From positions 62,001-126,000 of the forward strand of contig JBGMEA010000012.1 of assembly GCA_041447245.1 (NCBI GenBank): a DNA stretch of 64,000 nucleotides, given 5' to 3'. This DNA comes from JBGMEA01 sp041447245. GTDB taxonomy: Bacteria > Bacillota > Clostridia > Eubacteriales > Anaerofustaceae. A program made the translations under genes and the position numbers. How positions within the stretch are numbered: position 1 is the stretch's first letter; every line of letters starts with the position of its first letter. Below, piece after piece: positions 16,352 to 24,259 of the stretch. Below the pieces are notes generated by a model. The model was given only the letters and a program-made list of their open reading frames with translations, was not told where the DNA came from and searched no databases.

Positions 16352-17728
16352 TTATTTCCCGAGACAGAATTTGGAGAAAATTTCATCGATGATCTCTTCG
16401 CTGACGGTTTCGCCCGTGATTTCTCCGAGTGCTTCCCAGGCTTCTCTGATATCGGTCTCCAAAAAATCGGTCGGCATGCCGTTTTGCAATGCCTCTGCTG
16501 CACTTCGGATGCTCGCCGATGCGCCGTCCAACAAGTGCTTATGGCGCGCATTGGATATCAGTGCATGAGAGGTAATGTCGGCTCCTTCTCCGAAGGCCAG
16601 TGCGGAAAGTTTTTCTTCGAGTGCATCCAGTCCCTCCTTTGTCAGCGCGGAAATCAGAATGCGTTCGCTTTCGTCAAAACGGGAGACGGTTTCTTCCGAG
16701 ACTCCCTCATCCTGTTTATTCAGAACCACAATGTGCGGCATGGAGCGGATACTGTCATACAGTTCCGAATCTTCTTTCGTGAGCGGCGCGGATGCGTCCA
16801 CGACAAACAGAACGACGTCGGCGGTTTCGATGCTGTTCCATGAACGGCGGATGCCGATGGATTCCACCAAATCATCCGAGATGCGGATGCCTGCAGTGTC
16901 GATCAGGCGAACCGGAATGCCTCCGATATTGATATATTCGTCAATCACATCCCGTGTGGTTCCGGGGATATCCGTGACGATGGCTTTGTCCTTGCGGATG
17001 AGGCGGTTCAAAAGCAGAGACTTCCCAACGTTCGGGCGGCCCGCGATGACCATTTTCATGCCTTCCCGCAGTATTTCGCCTTTTTTATATGATGCCAGCA
17101 AGGTTTGAATGCGTATGCCGATTTCTTCGAGCTGTTGCAACAACTCTTCATTTGTCACGTCAGGGACGTCATATTCCGGATATTGTATGGTCACTTCCAG
17201 ATCTGCAAGCAGAGCGAGAATGGTTTGTTTGATTTCGTTGATTTCATCGGAAAGCTGCCCGTCGAGTTGGGACAACGCGGCTTTGGCGGCAAGAGACGTT
17301 TTGGATTCAATGATATCCGATACGGCTTCCGCCTGAGAAAGATCGATTCTTCCGTTGAGGAATGCACGTTTGGTGAATTCGCCCGCCTCAGCGGCGCGCA
17401 CACCGCTAGCCAGCACTTCATCCAAAACATTTCTGACTGCTGCGAGCCCTCCGTGGCAGTTGATTTCAGCCACATCTTCCGCAGTGAATGTGTGCGGTCC
17501 TTTCATTTTGGACACCAGCACTTCATCCAGTATTTCACCGCTGCGCGCGCGGATGTGCCCGTAGCAGATTTGGGAAGATGCCTGCTGCAGAAATGTTTTT
17601 CCGTTCGGGCGGACAAAGAGTCTGTCGCATACTGCAAATGCGTCTTTTCCGCTGATGCGGATGATCGCAATGCCGCCGTAGCCGAGAGGTGTTGAAACTG
17701 CTGCTATGGTATCATCGTTGAATTTCAT
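16352..17728 (-). CDS. mnmE: tRNA modification GTPase MnmE
   Basis: A 458-residue protein of normal length. The N-terminal part is the tetrahydrofolate-binding domain. The inserted G domain has the P-loop GRPNVGKS near residue 229, DTAG and NKQD. The C-terminus ends in FCLGK, matching the catalytic CxGK motif. It acts as the partner of MnmG in wobble uridine modification. It is first in the mnmE-mnmG-noc unit and is separated from jag by a terminator and a probable promoter. Confidence 0.97.
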   Translation of the reverse strand: MKFNDDTIAAVSTPLGYGGIAIIRISGKDAFAVCDRLFVRPNGKTFLQQASSQICYGHIRARSGEILDEVLVSKMKGPHTFTAEDVAEINCHGGLAAVRNVLDEVLASGVRAAEAGEFTKRAFLNGRIDLSQAEAVSDIIESKTSLAAKAALSQLDGQLSDEINEIKQTILALLADLEVTIQYPEYDVPDVTNEELLQQLEEIGIRIQTLLASYKKGEILREGMKMVIAGRPNVGKSLLLNRLIRKDKAIVTDIPGTTRDVIDEYINIGGIPVRLIDTAGIRISDDLVESIGIRRSWNSIETADVVLFVVDASAPLTKEDSELYDSIRSMPHIVVLNKQDEGVSEETVSRFDESERILISALTKEGLDALEEKLSALAFGEGADITSHALISNARHKHLLDGASASIRSAAEALQNGMPTDFLETDIREAWEALGEITGETVSEEIIDEIFSKFCLGK

Positions 17729-17763
17729 GAGATTCGCTTCTTTTCGAGTTCTTCTGAACTTTT

Positions 17764-17792
17764 ATTGTATCAAATTTTCTGCAGATTGAAAA
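17764..17792 (-). promoter_or_regulatory. Probable sigma-A promoter of mnmE
   Basis: On the minus strand TTTTCA (17792-17787) and TACAAT (17769-17764) are 17 nt apart, about 35 nt before the mnmE start. The -10 is good, the -35 is weak (4 of 6). Confidence 0.4.
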
Positions 17793-17839
17793 GTATTTTG
17801 CTTTCCAATCCTATTGTCTGAGCTTTCCACGGACGGCAG

Positions 17840-17864
17840 AAAAAAAAGCAGCATGATGCTGCTT
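17840..17864 (-). terminator. Terminator of the rpmH-jag operon
   Basis: Stem AAGCAGC/GCTGCTT with loop ATCAT, followed by eight T on the minus strand. It lies right after the jag stop and separates the operon from mnmE. Confidence 0.85.
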
Positions 17865-17872
17865 GGATTGGT

Positions 17873-18523
17873 TTACATTTTATCGTGTTTGAAATCGATG
17901 ACGATGTGACGGAACGGTTCTTCGCCTTCGGAATAAGTAACGATGTTTTTGTAATTCTGAAGTGCGGCGTGAATGATCCTACGTTCGTAGGGGTTCATTG
18001 GTTCCAAGACATATTTTGTTTTGGTTCTCTGCACTTTTTGGGCAATGCGATCTGCAAGATCCTGCAGTGCATCTTTTCGTTTTTCCCTGTAGTTGGCTAC
18101 ATCAAGGCTGATGCGGGTATAGTCATCCTTGTTTTTGTTTACGACGAGACTGGTCAGATACTGCAGCGCGTCCAAAGTCTGGCCTCTGCGCCCGATCAGC
18201 ACGCCTGTGTCTTCGCAGTTCAGATCGACGCAGAGGATTTCTTCTTCGGAGCGATAAGAGATGTCTACGTCCATATTCATGGCAGAAAAGACATCCGACA
18301 AAAATTTTGTACAGGTATCGTTTTCATTTATTTCAATATCATCTTCGTCTTCGTCGAGTGTGACTTCCACTTTTGCAAAGCGGCTTCCGAACATCCCCAT
18401 CAGTCCAGTGCCGGGGATATCGATTACTTTTGTTGTCACTTTATCGGCGGTGGTATCCAATTCCGCGAGTGCGTTCTGGATGGCTTCTTCTACTGTTTTT
18501 CCCTTTGCGGTTACTGTTTTCAT
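17873..18523 (-). CDS. jag: Jag/KhpB RNA-binding protein (Jag-N, KH, R3H)
   Basis: A 216-residue protein with the three-domain layout of Jag (KhpB/EloR). The Jag-N domain has the turn motif GTGLMGMFGSR (residues 38-48), an acidic linker follows, then a KH domain with LIGRRGQTLDALQYL (109-123), and an R3H domain with PMNPYERRIIH (175-185). Jag proteins bind RNA and affect cell elongation and division in Gram-positive bacteria. The gene follows yidC by 12 nt, as in most Firmicutes, and is the last gene before the terminator. Confidence 0.95.
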   Translation of the reverse strand: MKTVTAKGKTVEEAIQNALAELDTTADKVTTKVIDIPGTGLMGMFGSRFAKVEVTLDEDEDDIEINENDTCTKFLSDVFSAMNMDVDISYRSEEEILCVDLNCEDTGVLIGRRGQTLDALQYLTSLVVNKNKDDYTRISLDVANYREKRKDALQDLADRIAQKVQRTKTKYVLEPMNPYERRIIHAALQNYKNIVTYSEGEEPFRHIVIDFKHDKM

Positions 18524-18535
18524 ATCATACCACCA

Positions 18536-19243
18536 TTATTTTTTTATTTCGATAATTTTCGGGGGGAAGAATTTGTTCATGATCAGGTTTTGCGCAACGG
18601 TCAATGCAGTCTGGAACGTCCAGTAAATGGCAAGTCCCTGCGTGAATGTAAAGCCCATATATGCTATGAAGACCGTCATGAATATCTGCATACCCTTCAT
18701 GTTCTGCTGTGAGGGACCCTGCGAGGTTGTCTGTTTTTGCTGCCAAATTGTCAGCGCGACCGAGACGGCCGGAATGATCAGCGACAGAAAGAATACCAAA
18801 GTAAATCCGTTTTGCTGAAAAATCTGCAGGGGAGAGTACGTCATGTTGTTGATCCAAAGGAAATTCTGAGAAATATTTGCAAATTCCGCAGAAGAAAAGA
18901 CGTACAGTTCCGGATTTCTCAAAGCTCCCCACAAGCCCATCAAAATCGGCATTTGAATCAGCAGGGGCAGACATCCGCTGAGCGGGCTGTAATTGTACTG
19001 CTGATACAGTTTCATCATTTCTTCGTTGAGTTTTTCCTTGTTGTTGGCATATTTTTTCTGCAGTTCCGTCATTTTCGGGTTGATGTATTGCATCATCTGC
19101 ATGGAACGCGTCTGTTTGATCGTCAGCGGCAGTGTGATAATTTTTGCGAACAGGGAGAAAATCACGATTGACCAGCCGTAGTTACCGATCAGATCATAAA
19201 TAAAGCGCAGAATTGTACCGAATAATTGATACAGAAATGTCAT
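18536..19243 (-). CDS. yidC: Membrane protein insertase YidC
   Basis: A 235-residue protein of the short Gram-positive Oxa1/YidC type. It has an N-terminal hydrophobic segment, the conserved core from GWSIVIFSLFAKI through the LPLTIKQTRSMQ region, the charged cytoplasmic hairpin (NPKMTELQKKY), then three more membrane helices and a basic C-terminal end. It inserts membrane proteins with or without SecYEG. The frame opens with a TTG at 19246; the next codon is an ATG at 19243 with GGAGG six nt upstream and is preferred. It lies between yidD and jag. Confidence 0.96.
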   Translation of the reverse strand: MTFLYQLFGTILRFIYDLIGNYGWSIVIFSLFAKIITLPLTIKQTRSMQMMQYINPKMTELQKKYANNKEKLNEEMMKLYQQYNYSPLSGCLPLLIQMPILMGLWGALRNPELYVFSSAEFANISQNFLWINNMTYSPLQIFQQNGFTLVFFLSLIIPAVSVALTIWQQKQTTSQGPSQQNMKGMQIFMTVFIAYMGFTFTQGLAIYWTFQTALTVAQNLIMNKFFPPKIIEIKK

Positions 19244-19261
19244 CAAGAACCTCCGTTTTTG

Positions 19262-19471
19262 TTATGGCACAGGATCGTATCCGCCTGCATGAAACGGATG
19301 ACACCTGAGTATTCGTTTGAGTGACAGCCAAAATCCTTTGAAGAAACCATATTTTTCGAAGGCTTCGTAGCTGTACTGCGAACAGGTCGGATAAAATCTG
19401 CAATGAGGTTTCATCATGGGGGAAATGTGCCTTTGATAAAAGCGGATGATGAACAATGCTGTTTTTCTCAT
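19262..19471 (-). CDS. yidD: Membrane protein insertion efficiency factor YidD
   Basis: A 69-residue protein with the family pattern FYQRHISP, CRFYPTCSQYSYEA and LKRILRCHPFHAGGYDPVP. YidD proteins help YidC-dependent membrane insertion. AAGGAAA lies upstream of the ATG. It is placed between rnpA (13 nt) and yidC (18 nt), the normal location. Confidence 0.96.
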   Translation of the reverse strand: MRKTALFIIRFYQRHISPMMKPHCRFYPTCSQYSYEAFEKYGFFKGFWLSLKRILRCHPFHAGGYDPVP

Positions 19472-19484
19472 TTCAAATGTTTCC

Positions 19485-19835
19485 TTAAACGAATCTTGCA
19501 GAAGAATTGATCAGAAGATTCGATTTTCTTGCCAAATGATATACCGAATTTCGGATTGCATTGTAATCCGCTTTTCCGCATCGCACTCTGACAACAAAAA
19601 TTATATCATACCCGTTTCGGAATGCGGCATTGTTTAACCTTAAAATTTCCTTAATTTGTCGTCGGATTTTGTTTCTGACGACCGCGCATCCGACTTTTTT
19701 GGATGCGCTGATGCCAAAGCGGTTTTGATCGGTGCCGTTTTCTATACGGTAAATGACCAAATTGGAGTCTGCAATGCTTTGCGCCGTGTTGTAAACCGTA
19801 CGGAATTGCTTCGTTTTTTTCAGCGTATCAACCAT
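19485..19835 (-). CDS. rnpA: Ribonuclease P protein component
   Basis: A 116-residue basic protein with the RNase P protein signature region NKIRRQIKEILR near residues 55-66 and an N-terminal KKTKQFRTVY. It is the protein cofactor of the RNase P ribozyme, which trims the 5' ends of tRNA precursors. It follows rpmH with a hairpin between them. Confidence 0.95.
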   Translation of the reverse strand: MVDTLKKTKQFRTVYNTAQSIADSNLVIYRIENGTDQNRFGISASKKVGCAVVRNKIRRQIKEILRLNNAAFRNGYDIIFVVRVRCGKADYNAIRNSVYHLARKSNLLINSSARFV

Positions 19836-19880
19836 TGTCCAACTGCCTCGATTCGTCGGTAGTTTTCATTTCCGAAAGCC

Positions 19881-19904
19881 AAAAAAAGCTGCTGATGCAG
19901 CTTT
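19881..19904 (-). terminator. Intrinsic terminator or attenuator between rpmH and rnpA
   Basis: Stem AAAGCTGC/GCAGCTTT followed by TTTT on the minus strand, 36 nt after the rpmH stop and 46 nt before rnpA. Read-through would be needed for rnpA to be made from the rpmH promoter, giving more L34 message than rnpA message. Confidence 0.75.
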
Positions 19905-19939
19905 GTCAAACAAAATAAAGCAGTGCTTCGCCGTCATCA

Positions 19940-20074
19940 TTATGCGGACAATGTGCTTCTTTCTTTGCGTCTTCTGCGCGCCAAAACTTTGCGACCGCCC
20001 GGAGAAGCCATTCTGGCTCTGAAGCCGTGATTCTTTTTACGTTTATGATTATTGGGCTTGAAAGTTCTCTTCAT
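19940..20074 (-). CDS. rpmH: 50S ribosomal protein L34
   Basis: A 44-residue protein, MKRTFKPNNHKRKKNHGFR then RMASPGGRKVLARRRRKER, the unmistakable L34 sequence. It is part of the large ribosomal subunit. It heads the rpmH-rnpA-yidD-yidC-jag operon and has its own promoter. In most bacteria dnaA lies divergently upstream; here it does not. Confidence 0.98.
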   Translation of the reverse strand: MKRTFKPNNHKRKKNHGFRARMASPGGRKVLARRRRKERSTLSA

Positions 20075-20118
20075 GTTATACCACCCACCTTTCATTTCAT
20101 CAGTTCATGTGCCATAAT

Positions 20119-20147
20119 ATTTTACCTGTTATTGAAATGGCTGTCAA
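20119..20147 (-). promoter_or_regulatory. Sigma-A promoter of rpmH
   Basis: On the minus strand TTGACA (20147-20142) and TAAAAT (20124-20119) are 17 nt apart, about 45 nt before the L34 start codon. Confidence 0.8.
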
Positions 20148-20488
20148 GATAAAATTCCCGATTCGAGGCGATTTCCGTTTGCGGACGTATCGGAACAGAA
20201 ATTTACGGTTTGATTTCGATTCATAACCGAGATGCATGATTTTGTTAACATAACCAGAATTTTATGAAATAATCATTTATTTTTCTGCATAAATATGAGA
20301 TAATATTTTAGATTATAATGACGTAAACTGCGAAGCCGATCGCCGACACGTATCAGAAATGCTGCAGGGCGGCGGATTTGGCTTGCTCGTGTTGATGGCC
20401 GTATCCGACTGAAAACGATACATCCAGTTTTGCCTCATACAATCGAAGCAGAAATCGGTTTAGCGTTCATGCACAACAGATACGAATT
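20148..20488. other. Intergenic region with a leader stem upstream of glyA
   Basis: Where dnaA and an origin would be expected, this gap has no cluster of DnaA boxes. An imperfect stem pairs AAGCC and CGCCG (20333-20345) with CGGCG and GGCTT (20370-20384). TATAAT at 20314-20319 could be the -10 of the glyA promoter, although no good -35 was seen. It does not match a glycine, ZTP, tetrahydrofolate or SAM riboswitch that I can recognise. Confidence 0.4.
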
Positions 20489-20502
20489 AGGAGGAGAAAA
20501 AC

Positions 20503-21735
20503 TTGAGTTTTACGGTCATCAAAAACTATGATCCGGAGATTTATCAGGCAATGGAAGACGAACTGAAACGTCAGCAGAATCATCTGGAACTGATTGCTTC
20601 GGAAAATCTCGTCAGCAAAGAAGTGATTGAAACGATGGGAAGCCATCTGACGAATAAATATGCGGAAGGATATCCGGGGAAACGGTACTACGGCGGATGC
20701 GAACATGTGGATGTTGTCGAAACGATTGCGCGTCAGAGAATGGAAGAACTGTTCGGCGCTCAATTTTCCAATGTACAACCTCATTCCGGTGTGCAGGCCA
20801 ACATGGCAGCCTATTTTGCGCTGATCGAGTTGGGCGACACGGTGCTCGGCATGGATCTTGCGCAGGGCGGACATCTCAGTCATGGGAGCCCGGTGAGCAT
20901 GTCCGGCAAATTTTATAATTTTATTGCTTACGGCATCGACAAAGAAACCGAGCGCATCGATTACAATGTGATCGAAGATCTTGCAAAGAAAAACAAACCG
21001 AAACTGATTGTTGCGGGAGCAAGCGCATATCCGAGAGAAATTGATTTTAAAGTCATCGGAGAAATCGCAAAACGCAACGGTGCTTTGTTCATGGTGGATA
21101 TGGCTCATATTGCGGGTTTGGTTGCGGCGGACGTGCATATCAGCCCCGTTCCCTATGCGGATGTGGTGACAACCACCACGCACAAAACGCTCAGAGGACC
21201 GAGAGGCGGTGCCATCATGTGTAATGATCCTGATATCGCGAAGAAAATCGACAGAGCGGTGTTCCCCGGAGCGCAGGGCGGTCCGCTGATGCATATTATC
21301 GCGGCGAAGGCCGTTGCACTAAAAGAAGCGCTGAGCCCGGAATTCAAAGTTTATCAGCAGCAGATTGCCAAGAATGCAAAAGCTCTCAGCGAAGTGCTCA
21401 TGGCGAAGGGATTCAAACTTCTTTCCGACGGAACGGACAACCATCTGATGCTGGTGGATTTGAGGAACTTCGGATTGACAGGAAAATATGCGGAAAAAGT
21501 ATTGGACGAAGTGCACATCACTGCGAACAAAAACGCGATTCCGTTTGATACGGAAAGTCCGAATGTAACGAGCGGCATCCGAATCGGAACCCCTTCCGTA
21601 ACCGCACGCGGCATGAAGGAAGCGGAAATGGAACTGATCGGGGAAGCAATCTATGATTGTCTGATCAACAAAGATAGCAAAGGGGCGAAAGACAAAGCGG
21701 TGTCGCTTTGCGAACGGTTCCCGATTTACGAATAA
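20503..21735 (+). CDS. glyA: Serine hydroxymethyltransferase
   Basis: A 410-residue PLP enzyme that converts serine and tetrahydrofolate to glycine and methylene-tetrahydrofolate. Family signatures are IASENLVSKEV near the N-terminus, the YAEGYPGKRYYGGCEHVD block, and the PLP-lysine motif TTTTHKTLRGPRGG with the lysine near residue 227. It starts with TTG at 20503 behind a strong AGGAGGAG. It is monocistronic with a strong terminator, and supplies one-carbon units and glycine. Confidence 0.97.
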   Translation: MSFTVIKNYDPEIYQAMEDELKRQQNHLELIASENLVSKEVIETMGSHLTNKYAEGYPGKRYYGGCEHVDVVETIARQRMEELFGAQFSNVQPHSGVQANMAAYFALIELGDTVLGMDLAQGGHLSHGSPVSMSGKFYNFIAYGIDKETERIDYNVIEDLAKKNKPKLIVAGASAYPREIDFKVIGEIAKRNGALFMVDMAHIAGLVAADVHISPVPYADVVTTTTHKTLRGPRGGAIMCNDPDIAKKIDRAVFPGAQGGPLMHIIAAKAVALKEALSPEFKVYQQQIAKNAKALSEVLMAKGFKLLSDGTDNHLMLVDLRNFGLTGKYAEKVLDEVHITANKNAIPFDTESPNVTSGIRIGTPSVTARGMKEAEMELIGEAIYDCLINKDSKGAKDKAVSLCERFPIYE

Positions 21736-21753
21736 TCTTGTATATTATGAATC

Positions 21754-21785
21754 AATATCCGCGGCAGCGCCGCGGATATTTTTAT
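21754..21785. terminator. Strong terminator between glyA and the glycosyltransferase gene
   Basis: A 12-bp GC-rich perfect stem AATATCCGCGGC/GCCGCGGATATT with loop AGC, followed by TTTTT on the plus strand. It ends glyA transcripts and may also serve the convergent glycosyltransferase gene. Confidence 0.9.
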
Positions 21786-23188
21786 GTTTCCAATCGTTTG
21801 CGGGTAATCTGTCCCCACGTATGTTTGCTTTTCTTATAGGAAAAAATCGCCATGACTTTGTAGATGGTATTCAGATGACGATAGCCGAAATTATCAATGA
21901 CGGCATAAAGAAGCAGCCTTGATACCTGCGAAGCGCTCGGATATTTTTTAAAGGTGTTTTCTTCCAACAGCAGTGCGCCGACGGACAGAATGCACCCGCC
22001 CAAAACGGCAAGCGCAAAAAAGCTGAGAAGAAATTCTATATTGACGACTCCGAGAAAAAAAGAGACGGGAACCAGAATAAATCCGAATACTTCAATCAGG
22101 GGTCCGATGAACTCGAAAATCCAGAAATAAGGAAGCCCAAGCAAACCGATTCGTCCGTATTTCGGATTGAACAGCATTTTTTTATGCATGAATAGGGTAT
22201 TCATCAGACCGATCTGCCAACGTTTGCGTTGCTTTTTCAGATCCGACAATTGATCGGGCGGCTGAGTCCAACAGACGGGATCGGCAAGAAATTTCACTTT
22301 ATATTTCTGCTTTTTTTCCAGCATACTTCTGTGAATCTTGACGACCAGTTCCACATCTTCTCCGATGCATCCGACTGTATAGCCGCCGACGTCGATTGCG
22401 GCATTTTTGCTGAATGCCCCGAATGCTCCCGAGATGATCATCAGAATGTCAATGGAGGCAAATCCGATTCTGCCTGTCAGAAATGCGCGCAGGTATTCGA
22501 CGGTCTGCAGCATGATCAGCGGTTTTCTGGAAAGCCCGATATCGACGAGTTCTCCGTTTTTAATCGTGCATCCGCTTGCAATGCGCACGATGCCTCCGAC
22601 GGCAACCACTTCGTGATCGCTGACAAACGGCATGATAATTTTCGAGAGAGATTCTTTTTCGAGGATCGAATCGGCATCAATTGACACAAATACCGGATAA
22701 TTCGACAGATTGATGCCTGCGTTGAGCGCATCCGCTTTTCCGCCGTTGACTTTGTCGACCACAATCAGCCGCGGGTTTTTCGGTGTGCGGTATATTTTTC
22801 TGATTTCGGCAGAATGAACGGATCGTTTGTACGGTTCCGGGAAAGAAATCATTTCGAATTCATCAATGAGCAACTGCAGCGTCTTGTCCGTGGAACCGTC
22901 ATTGATCACGATGACTTCGTATTCGGGGAAATTCAGCGACAGAAGATTTTTTACATTATCCAGGATGGTTTCCGCTTCGTTGTAAGCCGGCACGAGCAGG
23001 GAAATCGGAATCATGTTTTCCGATTCGATATAACGCCTGTAATCCGAAAAACGGAGACTTTTGATATAAGACATCAGATTGAATCCCGCGCCGGTCAGCT
23101 GCAGAAAATAGACGACATTGACAAGCACGATATAAATGAGCGAAAAGTCATTTGCGAAAACAATCGACTGATAAAGGAACTCTTTCAT
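21782..23188 (-). CDS. Membrane family-2 glycosyltransferase (processive polysaccharide synthase type)
   Basis: A 468-residue GT2 enzyme. A membrane helix near residues 12-35 is followed by the GT-A domain with VPAYNEAETI (66-75), DGSTD (97-101), NGGKADALNAG (148-158), the metal-binding DAD (171-173), a GEDVEL segment and QRKRW (near 320), which is the QxxRW product/acceptor motif of processive synthases. Several membrane helices follow near the C-terminus. It resembles poly-N-acetylglucosamine, hyaluronan or cellulose synthases, so it probably makes and exports an extracellular polysaccharide. Its start overlaps the stop of the HEAT-repeat gene (ATGA). The sugar is not known. Confidence 0.88.
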   Translation of the reverse strand: MKEFLYQSIVFANDFSLIYIVLVNVVYFLQLTGAGFNLMSYIKSLRFSDYRRYIESENMIPISLLVPAYNEAETILDNVKNLLSLNFPEYEVIVINDGSTDKTLQLLIDEFEMISFPEPYKRSVHSAEIRKIYRTPKNPRLIVVDKVNGGKADALNAGINLSNYPVFVSIDADSILEKESLSKIIMPFVSDHEVVAVGGIVRIASGCTIKNGELVDIGLSRKPLIMLQTVEYLRAFLTGRIGFASIDILMIISGAFGAFSKNAAIDVGGYTVGCIGEDVELVVKIHRSMLEKKQKYKVKFLADPVCWTQPPDQLSDLKKQRKRWQIGLMNTLFMHKKMLFNPKYGRIGLLGLPYFWIFEFIGPLIEVFGFILVPVSFFLGVVNIEFLLSFFALAVLGGCILSVGALLLEENTFKKYPSASQVSRLLLYAVIDNFGYRHLNTIYKVMAIFSYKKSKHTWGQITRKRLET

Positions 23189-24246
23189 CGTGCGCCTCCG
23201 TACTCCAACAGCTCTTTCTTCCTGATTGCCGCCGCAAGAATTTCTTTGGCAAATCGGTCATCCGAACGAACAACATAAGAGACGATATCTTTGATCGGTT
23301 CGTATTGGATGACGGCAGATGCGGCATTGCGGCGCACCCACCATTCTTCGTCAAACAGACCGCCCGTAATATAGCCGATCTCTGCTTTCAGGTCGATCTG
23401 CGCCAGAGCAGTGACACAGGCCGCGCGCACTTCCCAGCGGAAATGTTCGGTCAGTTTTTCGATTTCGGGCAGTGCCTCCCGATATTTCAGCTGACCCAAG
23501 GCACGCACCGTATCTATCACGATGTTATAATCCGAATGGTTCAGATAAGGGGTAAGAAAGCCGCCCAGTCTTCTGATTTTTTCCGTACCGATGCGTTTGA
23601 TGCAGATTCTGCGCACATAAAGATCGGGTGCGTCAAGCAAAATCCAGTATAGGCGGCTTTTTTCTCCCGAATAGGCCTTAAGTATTTCCTGGATCGAACG
23701 GAACGTCAGCTTTTGCGTGAAGCGGTCGTTGCAGAAGATTTTGCCGAGTGCCTGCTCGTTTCCGAATTGCGAAAGTGCCATGAGCGCATGATATTGAAGA
23801 TCGCTGTTTTCCGTTTCGTGCAGAACCATTTCAAAAATCATTTGCCCATACTGTTTCAAATTCAGATCCGCAACCATCTTTACCGTAAATATTTTGGTCA
23901 TCGGATCTCCGGATCGGAGCAATCTGCGAAGATAGTTGTCGTAGGATGATTCGGAAATCAGGTGTTTGATTTCCTGAATCCGTTCGGCGGATGAGTGCCG
24001 CATAACTTCGTCCAAAACCATAATCCCGAGCGGCGTGCGAAAGATCCGGTGTTTGTCAAAGGTATTGATCCCTGCAAGGGAATACAAATCCATTACATCA
24101 TGGTATTTGCTGCGGATCGCTTCTTTTCGTTTTTCGATGGAGGATGACTTGATGTGAACAATCATCAGAACAAACAAAAAGTACAACAGAATACTGATGA
24201 AAAAAACAATCAGATAATATACGGCGCTCTGCAGCCAATCATTCAT
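23185..24246 (-). CDS. HEAT-repeat protein with N-terminal membrane anchor
   Basis: A 353-residue protein. One strong membrane helix lies at about residues 8-31, followed by a soluble region with repeated helical pairs (for example VVADLNL, DLYVRRICIKRIGT, NHSDYNIVIDTVRALGQLKYREALPEI, HFRWEVRAACVTALAQIDL, EEWWVRRNAASAVIQYEP) typical of HEAT/PBS-lyase-like repeats. These normally serve as protein-binding scaffolds. It is translationally coupled to the glycosyltransferase and lies 13 nt after the glycosidase-like gene. A role as an adaptor on the inner face of the membrane for the synthase is an inference from operon structure. Confidence 0.85.
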   Translation of the reverse strand: MNDWLQSAVYYLIVFFISILLYFLFVLMIVHIKSSSIEKRKEAIRSKYHDVMDLYSLAGINTFDKHRIFRTPLGIMVLDEVMRHSSAERIQEIKHLISESSYDNYLRRLLRSGDPMTKIFTVKMVADLNLKQYGQMIFEMVLHETENSDLQYHALMALSQFGNEQALGKIFCNDRFTQKLTFRSIQEILKAYSGEKSRLYWILLDAPDLYVRRICIKRIGTEKIRRLGGFLTPYLNHSDYNIVIDTVRALGQLKYREALPEIEKLTEHFRWEVRAACVTALAQIDLKAEIGYITGGLFDEEWWVRRNAASAVIQYEPIKDIVSYVVRSDDRFAKEILAAAIRKKELLEYGGAR

Positions 24247-24259
24247 CGCGATACCTCAA

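Noticed and set aside
20075..20502. Chromosomal origin (oriC)
   Set aside because: No cluster of TTATNCACA boxes; a single near-match near 20468 is within chance.
20467..21294. 275-codon open frame on the minus strand
   Set aside because: Antisense to glyA, which is certain; no family features.
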